Of a stretch of DNA of 64,000 bases, positions 10,463-24,034 are shown one piece after another. Position 1 is the stretch's first letter, and the number at the start of each line of letters is the position of its first letter. The position numbers were made by a program, and so were the translations under genes. The stretch comes from Numida meleagris. Its lineage: Eukaryota; Chordata; Aves; Galliformes; Numididae. Under the pieces are notes generated by a model that was not told the DNA's origin, ran no database searches, and worked only from the letters and a program-made list of their open reading frames with translations. The stretch covers positions 19,389,755 through 19,453,754 of the forward strand of contig NC_034438.1 of assembly GCF_002078875.1 (NCBI RefSeq). The letters run 5' to 3'.

Positions 10463-13400
10463 CATTTCCATTGCGATCCCCGACTGCTTACAGTCTGTTG
10501 CCTTCTACCACAGTTCTAATGTATTGTATTCTGAAAGTTTAAGATTTTTTTTTTTAATTTGTTTTTTAATGAAGGATACTTTGCAAATATGTTTAATCAT
10601 CAACTTCAATTCAGTGAAAACCAAACCATTTATTGCTTCACAAAGAACCTCAAAACCAACATAGTCGAAGATAAGAATATAAGCTTTGCTTTGTAAAGAA
10701 GTTGCCAAATGAAATTTAAATTAATGGAAACAAAAGAGATATTTACCTAATTTTCTTTATGGATAATTGCTTTCTGAAAATGTTTAGTTTCATGCACTTT
10801 CTCTGGTAGCAATTATTTTCATGGATGCAGTGAGAGTGAGGAACTCTTCTGCAGTATATACTAGTGCTGCTGTTTTACAAACACCAGGCATAGCCTTTGC
10901 TGAATGTAGGCTTTTACATTAAAATACATATTTAAGTAATATGTAGTATTACAAGTAAAAATACAAGTATAAAGCTCTTACAGGTAACGAAAAGATTCCT
11001 CTTTAATTATAGTTTTATTATCACAGGTTTATTGAAGTAATCTTAAGCAAAATTAATTTCCTTCCAAGGAACAAAACACTGAATTAAAAGAAAAGTAGTT
11101 CTGAATCATAAGCTAAGATAACCCATAATGGTTAAATTTAATCAGTAAGCATTGCATCTAATGAGTCTAGTTGCTCAGTTACCCAATTAATGTATTCTTG
11201 TTATGGTGGAGTCTGAATTAAATGAGTACCACCAAGAAGGAACCAGTTATTTCATCAGTTCTGTTAAAACACTGTTTTTTTAAAAACCTGTTACTACATG
11301 GCACATACTGTCTAAAACACATTTGTCATTAAGGACATGAACTTGGTATCAAAGATGGAGACATCAGTTTTATTACAAGTATCCAAACTGCTCATACTTT
11401 CTTTTAAATAATTACATGGTACATTTTCTTTGGGATTGGCTTATTCCTATTTTTTTTAACAAATAACAAGGATGGAACAAAAGCTTGAATGAGAGGCTCT
11501 GACAAAAGCACACTGAAGAAGTATGGTTAATTTAAAATTGTTGAATGGGCTGAGTGGCAATGCAGCCTGGAAACCTGAGCGAGAGAAACAGAAAATTTTA
11601 AAATGCTGTAAGCTTTAAATAAAACATAAAAACATTTTGTGTGCATGTGTGTGCGGGGAGGACCATTACACAAAAGTCAGTGTTTGATATGTGCCATATA
11701 ATTACAGGAAGTTTGTAGAAGGTGCCATGATACCTGTCAATTATCAGCAGGCAGAAAATGCAGATAACATCCATAATTCATCAGCATACTGGCCTTTGTT
11801 GTTAGGCTGACTGATTGAGCTCCATAACATAACTGCTTATTCAAAACAAGACATTTAAGTTCAAATGAAATACTGTTACCTCTTCAAAATGTGTTCAGTT
11901 ATTATACTGATTCAGATGTATATATATGCATTGCTAAATGTTAGCAAGGAGGAGTACAAGTTCACAAATTGATATTTACACACAAATTCATTGTATTATG
12001 AGGAAAAAAAAAGCAGTTATCAATATTAGTCAGCCCTTATATTCTTAGATGACAGAAAGTGTTCACCAAATAACTTTTCATAGGAAATATTTAACAATTA
12101 AAACAGTGTAGCAGTGTTAATGGCCTTAATATACTTAGGTATTCTGTTAGTTTCACACAAATTATTTCAATAATTGCAAACATACTTAAAATTAATACAT
12201 TAATTAAAATTTTGTTAATAAATTAATAAAAATTGGTGCTGATATAAATTCAGCTTTATTTCTCCTGCTTATGGCCTTTAATTGTGCTTGCTTGAAGTCA
12301 GATAGAGCTTAATGAAAAGTGCCATCTATCTAGATAAGAGCTAGCTGCAGGTGTGGATCAAATACTGAGAGGAAGGTTTTCATGATTTTTTTCTGAGTAT
12401 CTGGCCTCAAAACAGGAAAAAAAAAGTGAAAACAGTACCTAACAACATGAAGGAAGACAAATATAAGTACAGAGTTTATGAAAGTTATTAGTGTCTGCTG
12501 CTTGCATAGGAGACAGAAAATTTGAATATTTAGAGGGAGACAGATCTGAGATACAACAGAAATTTGAGTACAGCATAAAACACACAAAAATGGGGAAGAG
12601 ATGAACTTCTTTTGTTTACTATTTTGTAGTGCAAGAAGAATAAAACACATGGTGAAACCAAAAGGGTAACAAATAGAAAGCTTAGCAAGGGAAATGTATT
12701 CCATAGAAAAGAAAGACTTTAGCAGTTGTTTACCCTCACAAGGTTCACTCCTACTTTTGCTTAAGTAGGATTTCCAAAAAGTTTGAACCTTTATAAGTGA
12801 TGAGCGCAATCACTGCCATGTAGAAGGAAGTTGTGAATGCTCTCATTGTGTATGAAGGTCCATGCTGCAGTAGTAAAACTGCCACACTCGGATGGATGTG
12901 TTTTCCCTATCGGGAGATTGTTTGCATTTTCCTATGCTGTGTCTGGTTCTGGATAGGTATACACACTATGCACCTGTAGCACACTATGTCCTGTATATTG
13001 CTAAATATGGACAAATACCTTCTACGATCATTTTTTTTTTAACTCAGAAAACTGATTTCCTATAACATCAAATTCCTGGTGAATCTTTGCTTCTTATCAC
13101 AAGGCAGCTTCCCTGTCAGGCTTTGTTCTTGACTGTAGTGACAACATTTTGAGTCGTACAGTATACATTATTGATAGCAGCAGGTCTTGAGGATGAAGAA
13201 GGCACTTCACTGCCTGTTTTGCTTGGTTACACAGCAATAGGCTTGACAGAGATACTACAGCTGCTATGGTCTTGTGAAAGTGGGTTTATTTTCTTTCCTC
13301 TTCACTTATCAGGATGCAGGTCTTGCTGCCTGGTGTTCACATGTTATTGAGGCTGGCACAATCTAGTGTTTAAAGCAAAACACTAGGGACATTTAAAGTT

Positions 13401-14578
13401 AATATTAGAGATTCTCAGACTAGAAGAGACGATAATGTGCACACAGCTCTATCCCCTTCCTCAGGCAGCTGATGTCACTGAGCCAGTTGGTGTTCTGGTC
13501 ACAAGGTATAGTTGCTCCAAAGGCGGTGGTGAGTATGCCTGATACTGGCCACATAAGCAATATAGGCAAGCTCAAGATTAAATGGACTATGCTAGAGAGG
13601 AACAAAGAGGATCACAAGAACAGCAAAGCCTGTGGTTTTGATTATTCCTCTGTTTCCTTTTTTTATTGTTGTTGGCTCTGTTTTTTTTGTAATGCAGCAT
13701 AAACCATCACTGACATAAAACCTTAGAAGAGTGTAAGAGGGTAGGAATAAAGTTCTGGAGTTTTAGAAGGGAGAGAAAGTAGATAAGAATGTTGTGTGGC
13801 AAGGAGGAATTACAAGATCTAGTTAATCAGATGACATGAAAGAGCTTTTGAAGTGGGAAGACAGAAAGATGGGCCAGGGGTCTGTTTTCTCCCTCTACCT
13901 TGTAATTAACCAGAGTCACTGGTAGCTTACCCTTCTCTTGTGATCCTCTTCAAACTTTTTTGTTCTTTTCACTACTGATATGAATGAGAATAAAATCTCT
14001 CAAAGCTGAAGGGGAAACGCTACTAGTTCAGCTTAGTAAAATGTTTTGGGTGAAGTTTTCAAAAGAATGTTGATGGGAATAGCTAAACAAGAAGCAATTG
14101 ATTACATCCCAGCTTATACATTGTAAAAAAAGAAGGGAGAAGCTGCAAAATCAGCTTTGTCAGAGGAGCTCACACTGTCCCTCTTCTCTGCCTCTGAACA
14201 TCTCATGGAGCATAAGTACTTTCCTCCCCAGCTGCCAAGATGAGATCTGCATTATTATTCCTTTTTGCCCAGCTGTCGCTCAGAGGAAATTATGCCTGTG
14301 TTTTTTCAGGACTATGAATATCCTCTGCTGGCATGATTTGAACAGAAAGGGAACAAGTGTTGGTGCTCATAACACATGTTAATTCACTGTAGAGGGACAT
14401 ACTAATTAACTGTCCGTCCTCTTATTTCTGATATACTTCCTATGCACAAAATTTAGAATGGCACTGTATTAATTTTTGCATGCACAGCTGGACTCAAGGG
14501 CTGTCTCAGTCCTCCTGATGATTACATGGAGAAGTATTCAATAAATGTACAAATTCATTTTCTTGTTTATCCTTCTTG
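10463..14578. other. AT-rich intergenic stretch, possible conserved elements
   Basis: Strongly AT-rich DNA with few open frames and no recognised repeat. The density of homeodomain-like TAATT/ATTA words in 11.6-11.9 kb makes this the part of the upstream region that most resembles regulatory DNA. No gene was seen. The frames at 12330-12809 (-) and 13472-13702 (+) lack any recognisable domain. Confidence 0.45.
11680..11890. promoter_or_regulatory. Candidate conserved non-coding element
   Basis: A non-repetitive block with several transcription-factor-like words close together. There is a TALE/homeodomain-type CTGTCAATTA (11734-11743), a GATA word in AGATAAC near 11762, several ATAATT words and a SOX-like CCTTTGTT (11793-11800). 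It lies about 19 kb upstream of the ZSWIM6 start codon. The call rests only on motif clustering by eye. Such words are frequent in AT-rich DNA, so confidence is low. Confidence 0.25.
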
Positions 14579-15377
14579 TTCTGGACAGACTGGAGAGCTG
14601 GGCAGCAATAAACCAGATGAGGTTTAACAAAAGCAAGTGTACAGTCCTGCACTTAGGAAGGATAACCACATGTACCAGTACAGGTTGGGACATGACCTGC
14701 TGGAGAGGAGCTCTGTGGACAAGGACCTGGGGTCCTGGCAGACAACAGGTTGGCCATGAGCCAGCAGTATGCCCTGGTGGCCAAGAAGGCCAATGCCATC
14801 CTGGGATGCATTAAAAGAGGCGTGGCCAGCAGGTCGAGGGAGGTGATCCTCCCCCTCTACTCTGCCCTGGTCAGGCCTCATTTGAAGTATTGTGTCCAGT
14901 TCTGGGCTCCCCGGTTCTAAAAGGACAGGGATCTCCTGGAGAGTCCAGCAGAGGGCCACAAAGATGATAAAGCGCCTAGAGCATCTCCCCTGTGAGGAAA
15001 GGCTGAGCAACCTGGGTCTGTTCAGCCTTCAGAAAAGAAGACTTAGAGGTGATCTTATTACTGTTTATAAATATCTTAACAGTGGGAGTCAAAGAGACAA
15101 GGCCAACCTCTTTTCAGTGGTCTGTGGGGACAGGACAAGGGGAAACGGCTGTAAACTTGAGCACAGGAAGCTGAGGAACTTCTTCACAGTGAGGGTGATG
15201 GAGCACTGGAACAGGCTGCCCAGGGAGGTTGTGGAGTCTCCTTCTCTGGAGATATTCAAGACCTGCCTGGACGCCTATCTGTGCAGCCTGCTGGAGGGAG
15301 CCTGCTTTGCAGACGTGCTGGACTCAATGATCTCTAGAGGTCCCTTCCAACCCCTACAATTCTGTGATTCTGTGATT
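14579..15377 (+). mobile_element. CR1 LINE fragment, about 800 bp
   Basis: CR1 retrotransposon 3' portion. The order of conserved segments is LDRLESWAAINQMRFNKSK (from 14578), a decayed middle, then EERLSNLGLFSLQKRRLRGD and [20 protein letters not shown] in the frame 14892-15446. It ends in the CR1 3' repeat ATTCTGTGATTCTGTGAT (to 15377). Two reading frames are needed to follow the protein, so it carries frameshifts, and the catalytic RT core upstream is missing by 5' truncation. Its tail uses ATTCTGTG units whereas the copies at 2.6 and 63.6 kb use ATTCTATG, suggesting a different CR1 subfamily. Confidence 0.93.
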
Positions 15378-15379
15378 TT

Positions 15380-18300
15380 CTTTTTTGCCCTTACTGTAAG
15401 GGCTCTGGAACCACCTAATAGGTTGGCTGGGGTAATATTTGGCTAGATCCAAGTAGAAGTTGCATGTACTGCATATTATTTTATATTTTATTATCCAAAT
15501 TTATTTCTGCCATAAGATGCTGTCTATTTATTCTAGCAAATACAAAATTAAACAGCTATAATTAAGTTTTTGGATGTAGCACCTTGATTAGGCACAAATA
15601 AATTCAAATAAATTTGTCAGCATGTCAAATAAGTGTTTCCATATTTGTGTCCAACAAAAAATACATTATCTATCCATAACAGCATTGTAAGCAGCATATT
15701 TTGAAGCATGTGCAGAAGAAATAGTCATTTCTCAGAGTTGAGTAAAGCTGTACGCAAACTTACAGGCTGCATAAGCAAAATATTATACTCACAAATTATC
15801 CTTATACCCTAGGGTTAAAAATGACTGTACTTCTGATTATTTCCTCTAAGTATCAATAGTTATATATATACATATTCTAGGTGCATACAAATACACATGT
15901 AATTTTCTGTGAGTATACAGAAGACAAGAAAGACAAATAAGAGCCAGGAATCAGCCATACTTTGAGATGGGCAGAGGACATTTTCCCTCTGTAGCAAGAT
16001 GGACTCACCCAAATGTAGACTGCAGTCAAACAGCAGAGAGGGTAAAAAAATAAGGGAGGCTGAGAAGTGGAAGTACAAGAGAAGTCTGGGGAATGTTGCC
16101 ACCAACCTAAAGATGAGGCCACTGGAAACATAAAACAGCCAGCTGTAGAAATGTAGAAGATACCTTTCAATAGCAGGAAAAGAAGAGAAATTATGATCTT
16201 CTAAAATCCAGTATTCTGTCAATTCTTTAGTTCTTATCAATGTTTTTACTCATGCATGCCAGAAAAAGTTTATTTTACATCTACATGGATATGTAAAATG
16301 TGTTGTTTTTATCTATTTCCTCTTGTTATTAATAGAGTACAACTGTATGCAAATTTTAATGTAATGTAAAAGTTTCAAATAGTTCTTACAAACAAAATTG
16401 CATAACATACTCCAGTAATATAAACATGAAAATAAACACTTTCTTCAAACATGCTGTGATAGGCACATTACAATATAACATTCTGGAACTGGTCAGGGAC
16501 TATGTTTTCTACAAAACATTTTACAAATTCTTATCTTATTCTTGATATAGATAGTGGTTCATGCAATCTCATATTACTTATACAAGTTCAACTAGATAAT
16601 AAACATGAACTAATATTTATGTGGCTTGAAGATGAACACAGAAATAAAAATGAAAACACTTTAAAGTGAAAAAGTTAAACAGCTGATTTAAAATATAATT
16701 ATATGTAGTATTCATGGTCAGTATAAAGATACTGACTAGCTTCTAGCAGAAATAAATTCAAGGGCTTTCCCAAAGGAATGTTGGCTTCCAGGTCTCCAAG
16801 CAAAGTTGCAGTCAAGTCTCGTTTGATAAAGCACAAGACACAATCTCAGTTACTCAGATACAGGACACAGGACTTTAATTCTCCAGTTAGCGGTGGACTG
16901 CTGGCAGTGAGTAACAGGTTTTATGATAACTAGACTCAGACACAAACTAGGCACTTATCATTTTTTCAGAACAGTTAATATAGCATCTGCTTTTCATTAT
17001 TGGGTTTTCAAATGCAGAATTTCAGATGGTATAAATTATAAAGTCCATTGAAGTTGAGGAGAACTATGATAATTTACACCAGATGAGAATCTAGACTATT
17101 GCTGGAGATGTAACCTCACTATAGGAAACTTGAATGAGAAATGCTGCCTATTAGATGTAGCAAAAAATTCTGGAAGTTCATTTGATCTGATTGTGTCAGT
17201 CAGCTCTTATGTTAAAATCAAGGTGTGAGAGTCTGGGGAATGGCTGCCAGTTTGTGGATAGTATTTCATTGCAATTTAAAGTGCAGATTAGACTCTCCTT
17301 TTTGTAGCAAAAATAAGATGGTATCTGTGGAGCTTAAACAGCCTTCAAGAGTACCTCAAACAGAAATACTTTCAGCCTGGTGGAGCAGTTAAATTGCTGC
17401 TACAAACAATTGACTGTTATCAAAGCACTTCAACATAAGCTTGGTCCATATCCCATGAAAATCTCATCAGCAATCTTTAAAAGGGCTCTTTCAGAAGAAA
17501 AACATCCTTCAATGCAAAGAAGAAAGCAAAGCTGGGGAAAGAACGAAGTAGATTTTTCCTCCGTTCCCCAAGACAGAGATCAAAATTCACTTCTTCAGAT
17601 GCTTATGAGAAAGGGGGAAATTATAGTCAAGCATAGTTGCACACAGAGCAGCAAATGCTGAGTGCATGTAAGAAGACACAAGACTCCTGCAGGAGATGGC
17701 AAAAATCAACAATGGAGGCACATCCCAACAGTTGTACTTTGGAGCCTCCTGTCTCACTGAGAGTTGTCAGCAGAGGGGACACCCAAATATTCAAAGTTAA
17801 AGATAATTCTTTAAAGCATGAAGTCCAAAACCAGAGCTCTTGAGGCATGGAAGCAGTGGACCATCCACCTAAGAGATTCAGGCCTATGACATAAGACCTA
17901 TCTGTGGAAATTAGATGCTTTGCTTAGCTGTAGATTTTTTTTTTTTTTAAATGTAGTCAAACAGTTATCTGATCAAAAGATAAATGAGGAAGTAATAGCA
18001 CATCACAAGTACTCCTCAGTGAGTGGTGACCAGTGAAACTAAAAGGGCATTGAAGGCAGTCTGATGAGAACGTAAATGTGAAAAACTACTCCTAAAAGTG
18101 TATAAAGAATCTCCTCAGTAGTAAAATTCAACTGTTTGGAAGTTTAGTTAAAAACTTATTTCACCTGAACAGAGGCTAAGCCCTGGAGCTTCTGATAGCA
18201 AGGTCAGCAATTAGCACAGCTGCCTGCTGGTCAGTGCTGCAATGATGAGGTGACCAGTGTGAGCTATTGTCTTCAAAACAATAAGGATATTCTTCTTTCC

Positions 18301-21300
18301 ATTGACTTTCAAAATAAATTAATTTATTAGCTTCTGCAAGATGGCATGGGAAAACACAGGGACTTATCTGTGATCTTCTTTCTTTCTTTTTAAACACACC
18401 CCTTTCTCATCAGTATCAAAGTATTTCAAGAGTTGGGAGACTTGCACAGGATAGCAAGGCCAACTTTGCACCAAAAGGCAAGGATTGCTGTCAGGGATAA
18501 GGTTTCACCTTGGAGGAAGCTCAATAGAAAATTCAGCTGAATGTAAAGGAAACCACATGGCAGTGGGGGATACAAGCATCCAGATCTTCTTAAGGAACTA
18601 CTCTGAATGCTGATGTCATTCAAACACGCTCCCCAACTTATTTTGAATTTCTTACATAATTATTTTCTGTTTTCAAGTTCTTGTCACTGCACAGAGGTCC
18701 CTTTTGTGCAAGTTCATATTCAGGTCAGGTTCAGAGAGGCTTAAGAGCCATCAGAGATAGGACACTGTCTTTCTGCCAATGTGGTTTTGCCTCAAGCTGC
18801 AAGAAATCTGAAGTAACTATTGTAAGGGATCTTCAAATTTTTTTTTTATTACTTGCAGAAAGGAAGTTTTCAGCCAGGCAAAGACATAGTTTAAGTTTTC
18901 TATGTGCAAAGTGGGAATTAGTTTGCTGTAAATAATCATAAGCTAGTGTTGCTGATTACTTTTGCATTTTTTTCTTTAGGACTGTTTATCACTTTACATG
19001 ATTTCAAACATAAGCTGTGAGTTCTGGAGAAGCAAAAAGATCAGGTGTCCACATGAACACATAATGCACATGGTGCATTTAAAATCATGCAAGAATACAA
19101 CAGTTGATACTAGGACTTCTAATCCAAAACAGTATTCCACATTCTGCATATGGCTGCAAGCTTATACAGTAGCATAGATGAACTGTTAGTTCACAAGAAT
19201 ATTGCTCAGAAACAGGAATAAGCAAGAAAAGGGAATATTGAAATTTCATGTGTGGCTGGTTGTTCTCTGTGTACATCTTTAGTTCAGGTTTTCAGCAGTC
19301 TGCATTCCTTGCCAGACTATATCATTTAGGCAGTTATGCTTCTACTTAAAACTCCTGCAGTGCTCTCATGCTACAATACAACTGTTAGCATTAATAGGCA
19401 AAAAATGGAAGCATGAGATAAGCCCACAGCAGAGCTGAAGAAAGAACCAAAACCAGCTTAGTTCCTATCAGAGGTAAGGCTAGATCATTTACTGTTACCA
19501 CTTGAGGCTGATCTGTTTTGTCATAGAGGTCCCTGAGATTTCCTGAACTACTTCTCAGTTCAGTTAGAGCATGTATTTTAAGAAAGACATCTCTTGAAGC
19601 CTAAACTAGTAGAGATTGAAAACCCATTATAATTCCCATCAAACTGTCCCAAAACCAGAAGAACCTCCTTGCATCACTCATCCTATGCCTTATGAATCAA
19701 TTATTTTTCTGGTTCTTCACCCAACATTTTCTGTCTACCAGCAGTCTTCTTGAATCCTGAACTGGACAAAGCAAACTTGAGCAAAAATTATTTCAGTGCT
19801 AAACACAGAACTAGTATTGCTATTGTACTCCATGGAGATTTTCTCTATAACCAAGAACTATATAAGGCTTTTTTTTTTCCACAAAAAATCTAAATTAAGG
19901 AGTTATTTCATTGTTACCTTCCTTGATAAATCCCTCTGCACTTTTTCATTTCCCCTCCAAATCCCCAAATAAAAACACATTAACAGAAGAAAAATTCCAA
20001 CCAGCATTTTCCGTTCTACTGAGATCCTGGCAAAACACATTTTTTATGAAGATGAAGAAGGCGCTGGCAGCACTAACTCTGCCATAATGATAATAAGACT
20101 ATGGGAATAATTTCTAGACATGGTTTTATTCCCTCATTTGTTACAGCTGTACCAATAGGCTTGCTGAGAAATGAGCTGGGGCAATTGTGTTGGGCTCTTG
20201 CACTGGCAAGAGTGAATTTGAGAGAGGTAAAGAAGAATGAGTGCACAGAAAGAATAATACATATTCCTTTTGTTCGTTTGTTTTTTGATTTAGTGAGAAC
20301 CATTGTCTTTAAGGCTGTTTTGCATAAGTTGGTCCACTTAGAGAGATAAAAGATCCTCTGACATCAGTATTGTCTACACAGGCCAAAAACATGGTCTGAC
20401 AACTTGATGGTGATTAGATGACAATATGACAATGTAGTCTTGAATGATAGCAAACACATACATATGAAAAAGCTATGCAAGGCAGAGAAATAGAAACACC
20501 TATAGTGTAAGAAAAATATTTTAAAAGACTGGCTCAAAATTCAAAAGTATAGTTAATCTATAGTATGGGAATGTTGAAGCATTCCTTTGACAAGCCACAA
20601 TAAAGTTGTTCAAGTATGCAACACAACCACGTTTTAAAGATGATCATTGCCATGATGCCCAAAGAATCTGGAACCATATATTTCCCTAAAGCAAAATGTT
20701 GTGTTTCTTAGGAGACTGTGTTTTGAAAACCTCTTGCCCAACTAACCTTCAGTGGTCTCAAATCTGGGTTCTGCTCTGGTCCTTCTTGAGCTCTAGTATT
20801 TGATGAGTAGACTAAACGGATACGTAAAAAGGACAGTGTGCTTTCACTGTTAACAAATGCATGACTTAATAGTTACCCACAAAACAGTTGCCTGCTCACA
20901 CCCAACTTACTAAGTCATCTGGACCACATAATAGACTTGTTTTTTTGTACGTTACATTTCCATACTTTTGGATAATCTATAAGCTATGGTTATTAATTCT
21001 GTATAGACTTTGATGCCATTTGAAACAAACACAAATATAAATAACAGAAGGCCAAAACCAATTCCTAAAATAATCCTAATATGCTCATTCAGAATCCCCC
21101 ATTTGCTATTTATTTTTCAATTGTTAGTTTACAAATATTCTATTACTAAACAGGTCATAATGAATAAATTAGCTAGACATATAAAAGGTGTCATGAAGTA
21201 GTAAGTTAAAATGTCCAGAAGTCATCTAAAAACTACATAAGCAGTACTGTTATGTAAATGCTACATGTTTTATTAAGCGTATTTTATAAAAATCTATGGT

Positions 21301-23938
21301 CAGATCTATTTTTTGTATACACTCACAGTATATATTATCCCTTAGTTCTACTGATTTCTTTTAATAGTTTATTGATCAGACTGATACCAATTAAGTATTT
21401 TTTTGCAACAGACTGATGACTGATCTGGACTGTCCTATTTTACCCATTTACTACCAGCTCTCTTCACTTTGTCAAGCCCTCTAGATTGTCTTTCCTAGTT
21501 TAAATTATAATAAAAACAAACAACAATCCAGATAGCTGCTCAATCAGTTTTAATACAGACAGTGAATTCAAGTTAGCTGAACGTGGTACTTTAAAGCTAG
21601 CTCTGATGGATAATATGTTCCCAAACTACTACTAGAAAAGCATGTGCTTTTTCTTAACTTTCAAAGTGATAGAAGTATCAGTTTTTACCCATATGTGAAA
21701 ACATAATTAATTATTTGGTCTCTTGTATTTTTATAGCAACAGTTCCATCATTTCTGTAGATTTGTATAATTCTTAGGACTGACATAAGCCACCCTAAATG
21801 TACTGCTTCTAGTCATGAGGGCAGCAAGGGACTTGAATGATGCAGTGTTCTTTGCAGACGTAATTGCCTTTTACAGCACTGACTCATGGAAAGTAGTAAC
21901 TCCACATAAAATATTCCATCAGACTGGCTGATGTGTTATCCCAAGATGGTGTGCTGAGGCAATAAAAAGCAGTCACTGTTCTGAGCATCTGTTGAAAGGG
22001 CAGAGTCAGAATCTAGCCAACTTTCAAAAATGAGTTCAAGCAGTTCTGCATTCTCCTACACATCTCCTGAATGGCTTGTGAGGCTTAATTACAGAAACAT
22101 GACTTTCCTGGTACGTGATAGATGCACACGAAAAGGGAACTAACTTAAACAAAAATGGTGAAGATAGCCTCACATAAAAGCACAAGCAAAAGTGGGGAAA
22201 TATCTTTATGCAGTGTTACTTGTGATAGCTTCTATCACTCTCACTCAGAAATGTGTAGTTAGACTGTTCCGTTCTGAAACAAGTGACCTGTGGAGAGATA
22301 TGAAGAAGCAGTTTATTACTCAGCCCAACTTCATTGTGTCAGACCACAATTTTCCATTTAAAAGATATCTCCAAAGTATTACAACAGGAAACACCTACAG
22401 GAATTAGTTATTAGACTACATTTATCAACAGTTTATACCTGGGACTGCAGAGCATGGACTCTGATCTAGAAAGTTCCTTTTATATTCCCCTTCATACTTC
22501 CATTCACCCCAGGCTTTTTTTCTTTATAAGTGGAAAGCAGAAATTCCATCTTGTCTAGGAATCATCATTCTGTCTCTTTTTCCCTGAAGTAAACAGATTT
22601 CAAATATCTTTGTGCTGCGTGTAAGCATAAAAGTCTGGAAGTGTTTGTGTTTCTAAGTATGCTTCACACAAAATTAAGGTCAAGAAGCTCATCAGAATCA
22701 CTAGTGACTTAGTATTTACACCACCATGCTTTCATTCACTGAGTTAAGATCTATACAAGTGATACCACAAATATTCTTGCTGAGACCAGCTTAAACCAAA
22801 CTAGTAAATGTAGCATAATGTCCGCTCTACAGATTCTGAAGTGTATTTATCATCTGGACTGTCACATGAAACTTGCTTTTTGAGTTCTCAAGCCACTTTC
22901 AAATGGTTGTCTTCTAATTTCACTCCTGTGCTGGCAGATTCATGCAGAGCGTGTCATGAATGTTGCCATGGTTATACTTCCCATTTAGTAAACAGGATGA
23001 AATAAACTCACATCCAATGGCAATAATGCAACTCAGACAAATCCCCAGTTACTCTTAAAGTGGTTCTTCATTTAACACATCTTAAAAACCTGAGTCAACA
23101 TAGGTTGCAGATTCATTTCCAAGCTGCTACTACAGAGGACACCATCACACTATCCCTTTCAACACATACCCCAACTTAGCAAACAATTTTTCACTCCTTG
23201 GTCTATCTTTGCAGACACGGCAGGAGACTGAACAAAGGGAAAAAGTTGCTTTCTTCCCCTTAACAGATGTGGTGACTGCAACTCATGAGTACCAGATGGA
23301 GTTTGTCACCACAGCATCAATTACTGGGAGAGGAAACTGCAACTTTTGTAATGCCCAGAGCTATTTTAGGAGGATTTTCCTGATGTTAGAATCAGTTCAG
23401 GGTGGATTCAATTTCCCTGGCAGTAAATGCCATTTAGAGGGTGGAGCTGGCAACAGACTGGGTTTATATGAACTAGGTCATCCTTCAGCTCTTACTCGCC
23501 CTAGTTCTGCCCTTCTCTTCCTCAGTTCTTCCACTTCTTACTCGTGTTCATATCTTCTTTAAAAAGATCTCCAGCCATTCAACTGCAGCCAGTAAACCTT
23601 TGTTTTTTAAAAAATAAATAAATAAAAATCAAATTCTTTGTGCTTATAAATTGAAAGGTCCGGAGTAGGCTGCAAACCAGCTCAGGACTGGTTAACCAAT
23701 TAAGAATGGAGAGCTTTGTTCCCTGTGCTGCTATCCTGAGCAAAACAAAAATTAAACAGAATCTGTCAATCTTTTCTGCTGCTCAGAACCATGGGACCAC
23801 AGAAATAAAGCTGATTTTTGCATCGTCTGTAAACAAAGCTCTGCAAAGCACATATTAAAATTACTATCTGGGAAGCAGTTCTGACCCAGGGTACTGGAGA
23901 GGTTCTTCTTTCTTCTCTGTTTGCGGGAGCAGGTATTG
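15380..23938. other. Long AT-rich intergenic stretch, no gene recognised
   Basis: About 8.5 kb of AT-rich non-coding sequence with no recognised transposon, RNA gene or exon. Open frames here (15860-16240 on the minus strand, 17380-17661 on the plus strand, 23209-23562 on the plus strand) are short, have no domains and show no splice pattern. Short A- or T-runs occur, for example at 17935-17949 and 18838-18848. Confidence 0.5.
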
Positions 23939-24034
23939 AGAATCATAGAATACCCTGAGTTGGAAGGGACTCAACAGGTTCTAACAGTCCAACTCCTTGC
24001 TCCTCACAGGATCACCCAAAATAGAATCAGAACT
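23939..24034 (-). mobile_element. CR1 3'-end fragment, minus strand
   Basis: The sequence begins AATCATAGAAT and continues with a GAGTTGGAAGGGAC motif and a CCAACTCCTTGCTCC motif followed by CAGGATCACCCAAA. This is the antisense 3' end of a CR1 element (terminal ATTCTATGATT read on the minus strand). Only about 95 bp are recognisable. No coding remains are visible. Confidence 0.75.

Noticed and set aside
13472..13702. 76-codon frame resembling a coding fragment
   Set aside because: The first 50 residues look protein-like but match no family I recognise, and the end runs into a T-rich low-complexity region.
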